DNA of 64,000 nucleotides, from NCBI GenBank assembly GCA_951799405.1, contig OX637356.1, forward strand, positions 9,385,229-9,449,228. Reading direction: 5' to 3'. This stretch comes from Agapetus fuscipes. Taxonomy: Eukaryota; Arthropoda; Insecta; Trichoptera; Glossosomatidae. A model generated the notes under the pieces. That model was not told the DNA's origin, made no database searches, and worked only from the letters and a program-made list of their open reading frames with translations. Shown piece by piece: positions 10,003-21,169 of this stretch. The translations under genes were made by a program, and so were the position numbers. Position 1 is the first letter of the stretch. Each line of letters opens with the position of its first letter.

Positions 10003-11340
10003 TCCTTGATGATGATGATGACGATAAGTTGATGATTTCTTTACAGCGCCGTTTCGTGATGTAGTCACTCCAAGGGCGCTGGTGCAAACTTGTCTTGTCT
10101 TGTATCCTGCCGCCATTCCTCTAGGGGTGGCCAGTACCTCCACACAAGTGCCTCCACTTGACTCTGTCCCTGCATACTTCTTTCATCTCATCTAATTTCA
10201 TCACTCTTTTCATGCATGCTCTTCTCTTGTTTCCACTCTGTAAATTCCATTCATTCGCAATCTCACTTATCTGATCAATCCATTCTTTTCTAGGTCTTCC
10301 CCTTCCACGCTTACCTATAACATTCCCTTTATACACTCTTTTTGTCAGTCGGTCTTCATTCATCCTTTCAATATGTCCAAACCATCGCATCACACTTCTT
10401 TGAACTTTCACTTTCACGCTTTCTTTTACTCCGCATTCATTCAGAACCCATTCGTTTCTCACTCTATCTTTCAGTGTTTTTCCTGTCATACTTCTCAAAT
10501 GAGCCATTTCTACGGTGCATACCTTATTTACTTCTCTTTCATTCACCGTCCATGACTCGCTTCCATACATCAGGGTCGGCAACAATATACAATTGTGTAC
10601 CGCCATTTTCATTTTCTTTGGTATCCTTTTATTCTTCGCTATTCTACCAAACGCTCCTATCACGCATCTTCCGTTGCTGGCACGCTTCTCTAATTCCTTC
10701 GTCATCTTACCATTCGCCTCAAACTTGATTCCTAAATAGTCAAACTCATTTACTACTTCAACTTTTTTTCCATTCAAATTAACTGTAAGTTCCTCACATA
10801 CTTCATTCCTGTCAAAAACTAATATTTTTGTCTTATTCGCATTCACTTTCAAGATATTTTTACAAAACGCATCATTCAGTTTGGACGATGCCAGAACGCC
10901 AGAATGCCAGAACGATGCCAGAAATTTGCTTGTCTTCAGTGCATTCCGTAACTTTCCATGGTCCTCTAGCTCTCTCACAAGATGTGGCAGGTGGTTCCAG
11001 GCCAGAGGACCAGCAACTGCAAATGCACGCTCTCCAAACATTTTGTTAACTCTTCTTATAGGTTCATCAATCCTTGATTTGGCTCCAGTCTCAGCCGAGC
11101 GCAGTGTTAGGTTTTTTTTTTGCCGACTGGTTTGATTAAATCAGCGAGAAATTCGGGTGTTTTTTCCAAATAAAGCTTTGTGGACCATCGTGCACACTTT
11201 GAACTCGATGCGCTCCGGTATACGGAGCCAGTGAAGCTTCTGGAGAAAAGGAGTAATGTGTGTAAATTTCGACTGACCAGCAATTATGCGAGCGCACGCA
11301 TTGACAACCAATTGTAGCCTATTCAATTGACATTTTGGTT
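10003..11340 (-). mobile_element. L2-B LINE 3' fragment with nested RTE-B
   Basis: Minus-strand L2-B coding remnants occur at 11326-11141 (INACARIIAGQSKFTHITPF..LHWLRIPERIEF) and about 11041-10880 (GERAFAVAGPLAWNHLP). The 3' UTR and (ATC)n tail follow at 10090-10003. RTE-B sits between these parts at about 10091-10870, so one open frame runs through the join and fuses two unrelated LINE C-termini. The fusion is an insertion artefact. Confidence 0.8.
10091..10870 (-). pseudogene. RTE-B LINE reverse transcriptase C-terminal region
   Basis: About 250 codons on the minus strand encode the region after the catalytic motif: NANKTKILVFDR, VNEFDYLGIKFE, LLPTLMYGSESWTVNE, RWFGHIERM and RGRGRPRKEWIDQI, ending GGTGHP then stop. 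The order is that of RTE-like LINEs of the GCVMSPWLF group. The catalytic YADD part is missing because the copy is 5'-truncated. After the stop comes GGCGGCAGGATAC and an (ACAAG)n tail. In life the protein would reverse-transcribe its own RNA at the nick; this fragment cannot. The clade is not certain. Confidence 0.85.
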
Positions 11341-11374
11341 GTTCCTTATTATTATTTGGTTATTCCTTCCTGGG

Positions 11375-11632
11375 TCCTTGACTTATAGGTTGGTATGCGG
11401 CTGACCACCCATGCTGTAAAAATGGTTCACTTTGCCAATGTCACCCCTGTCTCAGGGAAGGACGGCAAGAGTTGCAGGGTGTATGTCCATTTGAGATTTG
11501 ATTTTTATGTTGTAGGTTCACATGAGGCATGTGCAAGCGCGAACTTGTACGTGTCTGGTTGTGAGAATGCATGTAATATGAATCTTCAATGTAACATATC
11601 CTTGCAACTTAGATTAGATTAGATTAGATTAG
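11375..11632 (+). repeat. RTE-C LINE 3' end
   Basis: A near-complete, little diverged unit from TCCTTGACTTATAGG to four TTAGA repeats. It is closest to the 138-418 and 59813-60067 copies. Confidence 0.85.
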
Positions 11633-11639
11633 GGTCTTC

Positions 11640-12414
11640 CCCTTCCACGCTTTTCTCTGTAAATAGAGAAACGCATGGAAGATACAATAGCAACCCTAGT
11701 GAGTAATTAAGTTTTAATGTTTTTTTTTAGTTTACATTTTACGCGTAGTGAATACACGTGATGCTTTTAACAAGGGGTACCGTCATGTTGTATACAAAAG
11801 ATTATGCAATACAAAACATGCAACGTCTATTTAGAATCGCGTGTGCAAACTTTACACATTTTCCCACATAAATTAAGCAAGAATTCTTTGTCTGACCGTA
11901 ATGTATTGCTAATAATCATCATTTGGCGAAATTAGTTGCGCTTTTCAACAATGCATATTAATTATCAAACCAAATTATTTTAGCACAGAAAAAAACTGCA
12001 ATTAGAAAGTTTGCTTCAATTCGCGTTAAGTGCAAAACGTCACAATAAATCAATAACTAGAGAACAAATAATTTTGAAACGTCCATATTTTCAAATTGAA
12101 TTTCAGTATTTTACGAGTTGGCTATTTGTTTTCAAAATCTAAATGATTCAATTCATTGAAATGTGGTAAAAGATAATGAACTTTGAAGCAGTATATCTTA
12201 AGTACCGTTTTCAACTATAATATCTTAACCACAAACAATGTAAATTGAATAATGACTTTAAGTATGGAAAATATAAGTTTAAAAAAATTCCTTATTATCT
12301 ATTTTTTTAATTGAATAACATGTATGTATTGTACAGAAACAAGGGCGGTAGTATAAATTTTCTTAAAAATTTGTTTAAAATGTACGTAAACCTGAAAATT
12401 AGATCTGTTCAAGG
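11640..12414. other. No recognised feature
   Basis: Strongly AT-rich sequence with no open frame of note and no repeat family seen. Confidence 0.5.
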
Positions 12415-12720
12415 TTTATGTTCATTTGAGATTTAGGTTTTCATCTTGCAAGTGTACAGCATGTGTAAGCGCGTACTTACTTACGTGCTTGCAAACATGC
12501 ATTAATATATCTATAATTTAAGTTGCAAAGACATATTCACATTTAAAATTCATATACTAAAATGAACGCCCACAAACAGACACATGTAAGTTCTCGCTTA
12601 GAAATTCTGCATGTGCACTTGCCAATTTAAAAAAAATAAACCTCAAATGAATATAAACCCTGCAATTTTTGACAACCTTTCGAGTCATTGAAAAAGTGAA
12701 AAAAATTTACAGCAAAGGAT
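12415..12720. repeat. Two diverged RTE-C 3' ends, tail to tail
   Basis: A plus-strand fragment (TTCATTTGAGATT.. to GCATTAATATATC) ends at about 12510. A minus-strand fragment (AAGTTGCAAAGACATATTC..) continues to about 12720. Both are old, and the pair forms an imperfect inverted repeat. Confidence 0.65.
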
Positions 12721-13150
12721 AAATAATGAATCTTACATTTTAGTATATTTTTACAACTTAGATTATAATGTAAGTACGCATAATTTTTCATGAAATTTTT
12801 TCAAGGACCGAGTTGAACAACATCCTAAATCTAAAATGACTTGACTCTAAAAACAAAAAAATTATTGAGTAAAAAGCAAAACAAATAAAAAATCATGCAA
12901 GTGTGTAGGTACTTATAACAAGCATCGAAACCTAATTTGGAAAATGGGAGGAGCGTGCAAAGAAACACATTAAAAAAACTTGCAAAAAAAAAGCGGCAGG
13001 AGTCGCAATGCGCGTAGGCTGGATCGAGCTTACTTATAAGGCTCCCTGGCGAAATGGAGTCCAAATTATTTATTATTGTTTAGAATTGTGTTCCAGGGCT
13101 CTAGAAACGGTGACAGGGTAGAACGGCACAGTGGCAAAACGACACAATCA
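12721..13150. other. No recognised gene
   Basis: AT-rich lead-in to the SINE-C composite. Short open frames on both strands show no family features. Confidence 0.4.
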
Positions 13151-13157
13151 TTTCTGA

Positions 13158-13560
13158 CACCCTCGGTGGAATTCGAACCACCCGAGCTCTCGGCATGGAA
13201 TGCAAGCACTCTACCAACTGAGCTATCGACCGGACAAATTTTGTATCTCACAAAATATGTCCTAAAATTAACGGATACCATTTAAAAGGGGCGAGCACGT
13301 CCGGTCGATAGCTCAGGTGGTAGAGTGCTTGCATTCCATGCCGAAAGCTCGGGTTCGAATCCCACCGAGGGTGTCAGAAATGATTTCCCGTTTCGGTGTT
13401 TATTTCAAACCCCAAAATAAAATACCGGCAAGGTTTACTCAGCCTTCACAAGAAATGAGTACCAGCACTCTCGGGAGCTGGGAAACCTCCACTTCAACTG
13501 AAGTGGTTGGCGTAAGGCCGGCCCCCTTACCTGTAAAAATAAATAGGTTCAACTTGTTGC
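13158..13560. mobile_element. Head-to-head SINE-C composite
   Basis: A minus-strand tRNA-like head (13158-13234) faces a plus-strand head (from about 13300). The core between them is about 65 bp and includes CCTAAAATTAACGGATACC and GGGGCGAGCACG. The plus arm has box A TAGCTCAGGTGG, box B GGTTCGAATCC and body to AAATAAATAGG. The same core and arrangement recur inverted at 19801-20475. Confidence 0.8.
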
Positions 13561-13745
13561 AGGAAAGGATGGAAAAAGTTCCTGGGCTTATTATGTTCGT
13601 TTGAGGTTTGGTTATTGAATTTTTAGTACACGTGCAGCATTTGTAAGCGAGAACTTACACGTGTCTGTTTGTAGGCATGCATTTAATATTAACTTCAAAT
13701 GTTAATATGTCTTTGAGACTTAGATAAGACATACCTAAAATAGAA
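13561..13745 (+). repeat. RTE-C LINE 3' end, diverged
   Basis: It starts inside the UTR near GGAAAGGATGGAAAAAG and retains GTAAGCGAGAACTTACACG and a short TTAGAT-like end. It replaces the distal part of the preceding SINE-C. Confidence 0.6.
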
Positions 13746-13794
13746 AATACCATAAACGGAAGCTGAAACGGATTTGTTATTGTGATGTATTTTA

Positions 13795-14060
13795 CGCAAC
13801 TCAAACGCAACTAAGTTACACATATAGTGTAACTTTTTGTCGCGTTATCCCCGAAAGGGTCGCATGTGGCGAGTGAACTTATTTATTTTTACAGGTAAGG
13901 GGGCCGGCCTTACGTTAACTACTTCAGTGAAGTGGGGGGTTTCCCAGCTCCCGAGGGGCTGGTATTAATTTCTTGTGAAGGCTGAGTAAACCTTGGCGGT
14001 TTTATTTTATTTAAGGTTTGAAATAACCACCGAAACGAGAAATCATTACTTTCCTGTGAT
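13795..14060 (-). repeat. SINE-C copy lacking the head
   Basis: The minus-strand 3' end (AACGCAACTAAGTTACAC in inverse) starts at about 13802. The body continues to the GTTTCGGTGGTTATTTC region near 14040, and the tRNA-like part is missing. Confidence 0.7.
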
Positions 14061-15060
14061 GTTTTGTCATTAGATGTACTCTCATTGTTAATGTGTCGTT
14101 TTGTCAATGTGTCGTTCTAACATGAAACTTCTAGAAACATCTATCGCAGTTCTATGAGTGAGCAGGGTAGCCCACGCGCTTTCGTCCCACAAGCAAATGC
14201 CCATTTAAGGAAAACACACAATTATTTTTATTATTGTTGAATGGCTATGAACGTGTCGACCTCGGCAGCGGAATGATACACACCAATACGGCGAGTATAC
14301 AACATCACAGTCAATCTCAATCATAGCGTTTTCCTATAAAATGCAACGAATTAAAACAGTGCCCTTCCCTTGCAGTGAGCGTTGTAGTTTTCGTACATAT
14401 TTTGCTTTGAGTTTAAACGTGAAGGTACTGTTCATTGCTAGATATTATTATTTTATTGCATATATTTTTCTAACGTCTTTGTGTCTGAATTTATAAGATT
14501 TGATTCAAATGGCAACGCATATTGCAAGGTAGAAATATGGAAAACATGTGCAATAAAAATAGCCTATTACCTATGCGAATAAAAATAGCCTCGTAAATGC
14601 ATAGGAATTAATGTATTATAAATAGGGATGGGAATACGAACTTCGGCCGAACATTCGGTTAAAATAAAAAAATTCGGCCGATCTTCGATTCGGTAAAAAA
14701 AGGTAAAAAAGTTAAACATTATAGTTACTGTTGTTTGTTAGAAGAATACTAACTTTATTTCATTTTTGTTTCAATCTTATATCTATGTAACGGAGTAGAA
14801 GAAAATTTAATTTCAATAAAAAAAAAATAAGGTAATGTTCACTTGCTCCTACTAAAATAAATGACCATGAGTGAGTATAAAAGGCCTTATTTTAATTCTA
14901 CGGTTATAAAATATACTATGACATCCAATTATAACAGTTAAAATGGTGCAAATAGGAATTTGGTTTAGTTTATCTTACACCGAATGTTCGGCATTTGAAC
15001 CTAATGTAAAACGAAGTTCGGCAAACACTTGTACATTATTTTATTAGTAGAATTTTCTTT
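14061..15060. other. AT-rich stretch with a TTCGGC-rich inverted repeat
   Basis: At 14628-15030, ACTTCGGCCGAACATTCGG on the left is mirrored by CCGAATGTTCGGC and GAAGTTCGGC on the right. The left edge is TAGGGATGGG. This may be an old hAT-like MITE, but no target duplication is clear. I see nothing else in the stretch. Confidence 0.4.
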
Positions 15061-15094
15061 AAAAACACAGAGTTTTATATTCCCAAATTGAGCA

Positions 15095-15155
15095 TTTATT
15101 TCACCCCAAGTGCTTTCGACTTGCTTACGTCATTTTCAAGAGGACACTGTTACAA
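15095..15155 (-). repeat. Penelope-like ribozyme-type motif
   Basis: On the minus strand TTGAAAATGACGTAAGC is followed by AAGTCGAAAGCACTTGG. This resembles short TGA..CGAAA hairpin motifs found at Penelope-like element ends. No Penelope coding sequence is present. Confidence 0.4.
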
Positions 15156-15159
15156 ACTT

Positions 15160-16460
15160 GACGAGACAAAACCATCGAGAACTATAGTTTTATCAAGACA
15201 AACTGTTTTTTTATTGTTTTTAAATTTATATTGTAAGTGCTTGTTTTTCGTAAAATAAAATAAAAAAAACAATACACGACAATAACCATGTAATTATTGC
15301 ATCAATTGTAAAAAAAACATGACATGATTTGTTAACAAACAGATAGGGAATCCTATTTTATTGCGGTTAAATAAAATGCCCTTAGGGCATAGAAATAAAA
15401 CCACGACTCCGCGTCGATACTTCGCAATATCAATTAATCTCAAATATTTTGTAGTTATACGGTTTTTAAACGAAGGGATCAATAAATTACATTCGATTTT
15501 AGATTAAAATTAGGCAAGAACTTTAATTTGCTTTGTTTTGGTATGAATCTCACAAAATATATTACCAATTTGAATGGACCCGGAATAGATGCTTCTACCT
15601 ATTATCTTAGAAGTTACAAAGAGTTATAAACATTTAAGATTCATGTTAAGTGCATGCCCACAAACATAAAGTGTTTTTTCTGTGTTTCTGTATATTTATC
15701 TACTTTTCAAAAAAATATATATATTACCTTCTTAGATAATATAATATCTAACCTTTTATTATAACTTATCCGGTTTTAAAACAACCCGACTGTGTGACGT
15801 CGCAAGCTTTTTGTCGCTTAAATTTGTGTTGAATCCATTCTCAATTCTTACTTTGAGAAGCTTCCTACAGTTTACTTACAGTTATAAATATTATTATCTC
15901 TTCGATCAAAATCCAATACTATATGCAATAAAATACAATAAATTGTTATATTTATTTTTTTGTTCATGTAAAATTAAATACGTGATAGAAGAATGCGTAA
16001 ATTAAATTAACACATTTTCTAAACAAATAATTTGACAGTAATAAAAGTACAATCTTGTATTGCAAGGCGACAATGGCGTCAGCCAGGTATCAGGCGAGCA
16101 TAAATTCAAACAGTACTCCGAGTTAACATTGTAACGTTTAAACTCAACCACAACTTTCCACCAAAAATGTATGTAAAGTAAAACGCTCACTAGAGGCGCT
16201 GTTTTACTGTCTATACATTTGATTATAAACGCCATGAAGAAATGGTTTGTACTGGGGGTACTGGCTTTATTGCAGCGAGAAGCGAGGGTGGCCCCGCCCT
16301 CCCACGCATGCGCTTTACTGCCACAGTACGTCATTCCTTTATTCCAGTTCACCTCCTCACATTTCTGACACCCTGATTCAAACATCGACACCAACTGTTT
16401 GCGTCGGCATCAAAACAGGATTAATAATTATTATCAAGCTATTCTATCTATCGATAATCT
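15160..16460. other. No recognised gene
   Basis: AT-rich sequence. The GC-richer patch at 16265-16325 has no clear exon. A 130-codon open frame at 16002-16394 (minus) has no family signature and lacks convincing splice signals. Confidence 0.4.
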
Positions 16461-16461
16461 A

Positions 16462-16696
16462 TTAATCTAAGTTGCAAATGTATATTAATATTTCAGATTC
16501 TTATTAAATGCCCGTTTACTAACATGTCATGCTGCATGTGTACTAAAATAAAACCCCATAGCTCAAATAAACAGTTTACCCAGCAACTCGCGCCGCCCTT
16601 TTATTAAAGTGGGGTGAAATTGGCAATACCTATATGAACCATTTTTTACAATATGGGTGGTCAGCTTCATACCAATCTATAATATAAGTCGAGGAA
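16462..16696 (-). repeat. RTE-C LINE 3' end
   Basis: A minus-strand copy from TAATCTAAGTTGC at the left to a diverged end at the right (CAATCTATAATATAAGTCGAGG). It carries small internal deletions. Confidence 0.75.
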
Positions 16697-16724
16697 CATA
16701 TCGATTCCAGATTCAACCGAATAT

Positions 16725-16937
16725 TGGGCTGGCATGGGTTTCTCAAACAAACGAATCTTTTTTCCTATTTTCTACGAGAGAAAATACTAAGTGTAAAAAT
16801 CTTGTAGTGTCGACGGTTGTCATGAACACTTCCTTATAATGAGTTTATTTCCTATAATTTACACCCAATAAAGGTTTTATCCACGTTTCTTCATCAGTGA
16901 ATCAGCACTAATTCAGTTTAACCTTATAGGTGGCGAT
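16725..16937. mobile_element. MITE-2 copy, left end lost
   Basis: It retains the family interior (TTTCTACGAGAGAAAATACT, ACACCCAATAAA, TCAGTGAATCAGCAC) and the right end TTCAGTTTAACCTTATAGGTGGCGATATC. Confidence 0.65.
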
Positions 16938-17221
16938 ATCTTGATTTTTCATTTTCATATTTCGCTAAAGCTGGATACTGAAGTTGATACAAAAAAGCTA
17001 GTTGAAATAATACGACGTAACCCAGCCAAGTAGGGAAAATAGCTAGTCAATGTTTTGCTTCAGATTCCAGGACAGGTCTAGACACCTCCACATGTGACGT
17101 CACCTCGCCGAGAGATATTCATACATGGAGCATCTACGTCGAAACGTTCCAACTTCATAGGAGATCGATAAGACGACAAAACTGGATACAAATGATATTT
17201 TATCAAAGAGAAAATACATCG

Positions 17222-17622
17222 ATACTTTAAAGGTAAAACTGAATAAGTGATATATGAAGCTAACACGGGTTTCTCAGATAAATGCGCCTTTTTTCCTAGT
17301 TTCTACGATAGAAAACACTACACAAGTGTGAAAATTAGACGTTTGTCATGAGTCTTTCTTTATAATTAGTTCACTTTCTGTAAGAGAAGTTACCCACAAT
17401 AAAATGTTTTATCCACGACTTCTTAAATCAGTGAATCAGCCATTATTCAGTGTTACCTTTGTCTTGTCTTGTATCCTGCCGCCATCCCTCTATGGGTGGC
17501 CGTTACCTCCACACAAGTGCCTCCACTTGACTCTGTCCTTGCATACTTCTTTCATCTCATCTAGTTTCATCACTCTTTTCATGTACGCTCTGCTCTTGTT
17601 CCCACTTTAAGGTGGCGATATA
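17222..17622. mobile_element. MITE-2 copy split by RTE-B
   Basis: The left end TTTAAAGGTAAAACTGAATAAG and right end TTCAG.GTTACCTTT..AAGGTGGCGATAT are inverted arms. An RTE-B fragment at 17460-17609 is inserted a few bases from the right end with a short TTT duplication, so RTE-B moved after MITE-2. Confidence 0.75.
17460..17609 (-). mobile_element. RTE-B LINE 3' fragment nested in MITE-2
   Basis: A minus-strand piece covers the last 30 or so codons, then GGCGGCAGGATAC and an (ACAAG)n tail like that at 10091. It is heavily 5'-truncated. Confidence 0.75.
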
Positions 17623-17721
17623 TTCTGTACACGTAACACTGAGTATTTCCACTATTTTTCACGTTAAAAATTCCAAATTATATCTGTCTTCAGACCCTCA
17701 TATAGTAAAAATAAACAGTGT

Positions 17722-17951
17722 TATCTAATCTAAATCTAAATCTAAGCTGCAAAGATATGTATCATTTGAGATTCATATTAAATGCATTCCCACAAGCAGA
17801 CATGCATAATTTCGCGCTTACACATGCTGCATGTGGACCTACAATATAAAAACCCCAATCTCAAATGAACATAAGCCCTGCAACTCTTGCCGACCTTCCC
17901 TGAAGCAGGGGTGACATTGGCAAAGTGAACCATTTTTTACAGTATGGGTGG
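17722..17951 (-). repeat. RTE-C LINE 3' end
   Basis: A minus-strand copy with a TAGATTTAGATTTAGAT-like tail at the left. It is cut at the right just after the CAGTATGGGTGGT motif, so it lacks the CTTGACTTATAGG part. Confidence 0.8.
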
Positions 17952-18440
17952 TAGTAAGGAATAACTTGGTTTTTGAAATAATAATTAATTTTCAGTTTTA
18001 ACACATAAACCATTAAAACCAAACTTATGTTTTTGTTTATCCAACGCCACTTGGAAAATATGAAATCCTAATCTTGTAGTCGCACCATACAGGTCCAATT
18101 TCAACAAGATAACCGCATTAATGGATCAGTCCCAACTCCAATCAAAGATTCGGTACAGCGATTTGACTAATCCCCGACACAAAGCGACTCCAAAAAAGGT
18201 CTAATCCCTAACAAGTTTTCAAACAAGACAACAACTGCTACAGGCGATCTACTTTTATTTACAAGTTTAACAGTGCTATTCTCAAAACGTTTGATCTATA
18301 GCTGATATACGGAACATCGATTTTTTGGATGGAAAATTCACTGTAGGCTGCGGATGAGCCATGGCTTTGCTGTTTGAGAATAAGACCGTTGGGGTTTGTG
18401 TATGACATTGAGAAGATTCATTTTAAATAAATAATGCAAA
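17952..18440. other. No recognised feature
   Basis: Mixed-composition sequence with no open frame, RNA gene or repeat that I recognise. Confidence 0.45.
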
Positions 18441-18454
18441 CATAAAAATTAAGT

Positions 18455-18525
18455 TTTTTACTCAAGAGTTGTTTTATTATCTCGAGCGCTTTCGGAGTGT
18501 TACTCACCATTATTATCAGTCTCTT
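18455..18525 (-). repeat. Penelope-like ribozyme-type motif
   Basis: On the minus strand CTGATAATAATGGTGAG is followed by a CACTCCGAAAGCGCTCGAG block and then AT-rich sequence. The CTGA..CGAAAGCGCT order resembles motifs at Penelope-like element ends. Confidence 0.4.
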
Positions 18526-18527
18526 AT

Positions 18528-18778
18528 CTAAATCTAAATCTAAGCTGCAAAGATATGTATCATTTGAGATTCATATTAAATGCATTCCCACAAGCAGACA
18601 TGCATAATTTCGCGCTTACACATGCCGCATGTGGACCTACATTATAAAAAACACAATCACAAATGAACATAAGCCCTGCAACTCTTGCCGAACTTCCCTG
18701 AAGCAGGGGTGACATTGGCAAAGTGAACCATTTTTTACAGTATGGGTGGTCAGCCGCATACCAACCTATCAGTCAAGG
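18528..18778 (-). repeat. RTE-C LINE 3' end
   Basis: A full minus-strand unit from its TTTAGATTTAGAT-type tail to CCAACCTATCAGTCAAGGA. It is very similar to 17722-17951 but complete at the 5' side. Confidence 0.8.
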
Positions 18779-19062
18779 AGTGGAGATATCATACAACAAT
18801 CTCTTATATAAGAGCATCTCGGTATCTATTTATATGTGAGAATAAGAGTAAGTAATTCTCGAAACATTGGGGACTGGCACATGCGAGACCTCGCCAGAAC
18901 ATTCTACTTAGAATAATCAAGTACACACTCACACAATTTCGAACAAATACAAGTAAAATCACATAAGCACCTAACATCTAGAGACTTTACAGACCTTATC
19001 ACAGACACAACTTACACGAACTCACAATTATACGTTCGCAACAATATTAATCTTAATAATAA

Positions 19063-19367
19063 TAATAATACAAGGATGATTTATTTGGTGAGCGCTGTTT
19101 TTGTGTGTATCACACCTCAAGAGCCCTCTGCGAGCTTGGTCGTCGCTGTAGAAAGCGCCAATTCTCAAGCAAGACCCAGTTGTTGTAAGGTTGGATGGAC
19201 CTTTCAGTGACCGGTCTTTGGTAAACGTTTATGAATTTTTCAACTCAGCGAAGAGCACATTCGAAATATAAATGGTATATTTTTGTGCTCCGCCGGGATC
19301 CGAATCCACAACCTTCCATTTACGAGTCCGAAGTGTTGCCACTACGGACTACGGACCGGTCCAAGAT
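19063..19367 (-). mobile_element. SINE-A copy with CR1/L2-like LINE tail
   Basis: On the minus strand the tRNA-like head (GGTCCGTAGTCCGTAGTGG, anticodon-loop region ACTCGTAAA, box-B-like GGATTCGGATCC) starts at about 19360. The body follows, then the tail AGAGGGCTCTTGAGGTG, ACACACAAAAACAGCGCTC and CATCCTTG plus (ATT)n. The tail matches the 3' end of the LINE at 51263-51345. It is joined at its 5' side to 5S rRNA sequence. Confidence 0.85.
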
Positions 19368-19484
19368 GCCAACGACACGCGGTGTACCTGAGCGGTTACC
19401 CATCCAAGCACTGACCACGCCCAATGTTGCTTAACTTCGGTGATCTATGGGAACCGGTGCTTTCAACATGGCTAACGTCGTTGA
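19368..19484 (-). rRNA. 5S rRNA-derived sequence, fused to SINE-A (probable pseudogene)
   Basis: The minus strand reads as a nearly complete 5S rRNA of about 117 nt. It contains GATCACCGAAGTTAAGCAAC, the GTCAGTGCTTGGATGGGTAACCGC region and a 3' GTGTCGTTGGC. The 5S internal control elements (box A-like AAGTTAAGCAAC and box C-like TGGATGGGT.ACCGC) are recognisable with a few changes. Only about 8 bases separate the 5S 3' end from the SINE-A head. There is no T-run terminator at the 3' end, so transcription would continue into the SINE. This looks like a 5S/SINE chimera made by reverse-transcriptase template switching, or a 5S-promoted SINE, and not a working 5S gene. Confidence 0.85.
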
Positions 19485-19800
19485 TAAATACTGCCATCTT
19501 TGATTAATTGAAAACTTGTCAAGTAAGACTTGTAAATGAATTGAGCTGTAATAGACGGAGTTGAGCAGTAAATGTAAAATTGTTTTAACCTAAATACGAT
19601 GTTTATAAGTAAATACAGTAATTTTACACTTACAGATATACATTATCGATTCCCCTGCACCAATCTGTCATGGTTTGCTTTGGCAGGTTGTGAAATTATC
19701 AAAGTGTGAACATACCTGAAACAAAAAAAGAAAGACATGGTTAAAAGATGAATCGAATACAAATTCATTTATAATATTGAATGTATCTAATATTTCATTA
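19485..19800. other. No recognised feature
   Basis: AT-rich sequence between the 5S chimera and the SINE-C composite, with no gene signal. Confidence 0.45.
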
Positions 19801-20475
19801 ACTCTAGCGTGCAAACGCAACTAAGCTACACATATAGTGTAACTTCTTGCCGAGTTATCCACGAAGGGTTCGCATGTGGCGAGATGAACCTATTTATTTT
19901 TACAGGTAAGGGGGCCGGCATTACGCCAACCACTTCAGTTGAAGTGGAGGTTTCCCAGCTCCCGAGAGTGCTGGTACTCATTTCTTGTGAAGGCTGAGTA
20001 AACCTTGCCGGTATTTTATTTTGGGGTAAGAAATAAACACCGAAACGGGAAATCATTTCTGACACCCTCGGTGAAATTCGAACCACCCGCGAGCTCTCGG
20101 CATGGAACGCAAGCACTCTACCACCTGAGCTATCGACCGGACGTGCTCGCCCCTTTAAAATGGTATCCGTTAATTTTAGGGCATATTTTATGATACAAAA
20201 TTTGTCCGGTCGATAGCTCAGTTGGTAGAGTGCTTGCATTCCATGCCGAGAGCTCGGGTGGTTTGAATTCCACCGAGGGTGTCAAAAATGATTTCCCGTT
20301 TCGGTGTTTATTTCAAACGCAAAAATAAAATACCGGCAAGATTTTTTTCCCAGGCCATCGGGAGCTGGGAATCCTCCACAAGTGGTCCCTGTAAAAAAAA
20401 AAGGTGGACCTGTAAAAATAAACAGGTTCCACTCGCCACATACGACCCCTTCGGTGAAAGCAAACACGGCAAGAA
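19801..20475. mobile_element. Head-to-head SINE-C composite
   Basis: A nearly complete minus-strand SINE-C (19801-20141) with 3' end at the left faces a plus-strand SINE-C (about 20205-20475). Between them is the 63-bp core GTGCTCGCCCCTTT.. to ..CAAAATTTG, the inverse of the core at 13235-13299. Box B in the minus arm is interrupted by an extra base, and the plus arm has GGTTTGAATTCC. The recurrence of core and both heads suggests that the palindromic unit moved or was duplicated as one piece. Confidence 0.85.
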
Positions 20476-20499
20476 ATTGGTTAATCTCAAATAGAAGAA

Positions 20500-21165
20500 T
20501 CGTTATGAAGAAATTTCTTCATCTCCTTATAAATTATTTGAGTAGAAGGTGATCTGGCCGCCATAAGCATGTTCCCGCATCATTAGGCGAGCAGCTAAGT
20601 GCGTGGAATTCATTTTATCAATGCGTTTAATTTACTAGACATGTCTGACGATGAAGTATGGCTACAAGCTATTTCTCTTGAAGTATATCAGATACATAGC
20701 TATTAGACACATAAGTATTTGATACATAGCCATTGGGTGCATTGGTATCAGATACAGACGTATTAGATACATGGTATATAACATCAACTACCGCAGTCCA
20801 TCACTACAGGCATTCAACATAAAACACAAAGACATTCATCTTGATTATTTTGTATTGACCATAAAGGCTCAGCCAAACCCTTGCCAAGTTAAAACTTAAA
20901 ACATGTAGGTACTAAAGGATCTTTTTTCAGAGTTGGAAGTCGATTTATTCCTAAATAAAAAGTCCGTTTGATACCTATTTGATTAGTTATACAACTATCA
21001 AGATAAACAGTTTCGAAACAAATTCGGTAGTTCGGTTTGTAGACTACTTTTTGTAGTGAATTTTCAAGAACATGTTTTTTTTTTTTTTCATCACAAAGCA
21101 AATCCGTAGATCATCGGTTGCCAAACATGAATTATCCATACAAAGAAAACGATGATCGGTGGATC
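20500..21165. other. No recognised gene
   Basis: It contains a small direct repeat of AGATACATAG.TATTAG-like units at about 20690-20775 (roughly 30-bp period, 3-4 units) and a T tract near 21075. I see nothing else. Confidence 0.45.
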
Positions 21166-21169
21166 ATTT

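Noticed and set aside
10121..11041. A 306-codon frame joining an L2-like C-terminus to an RTE-like C-terminus, as if a fusion protein.
   Set aside because: The join is an RTE-B insertion into L2-B. L2-B sequence resumes on the other side, so the fusion is accidental.
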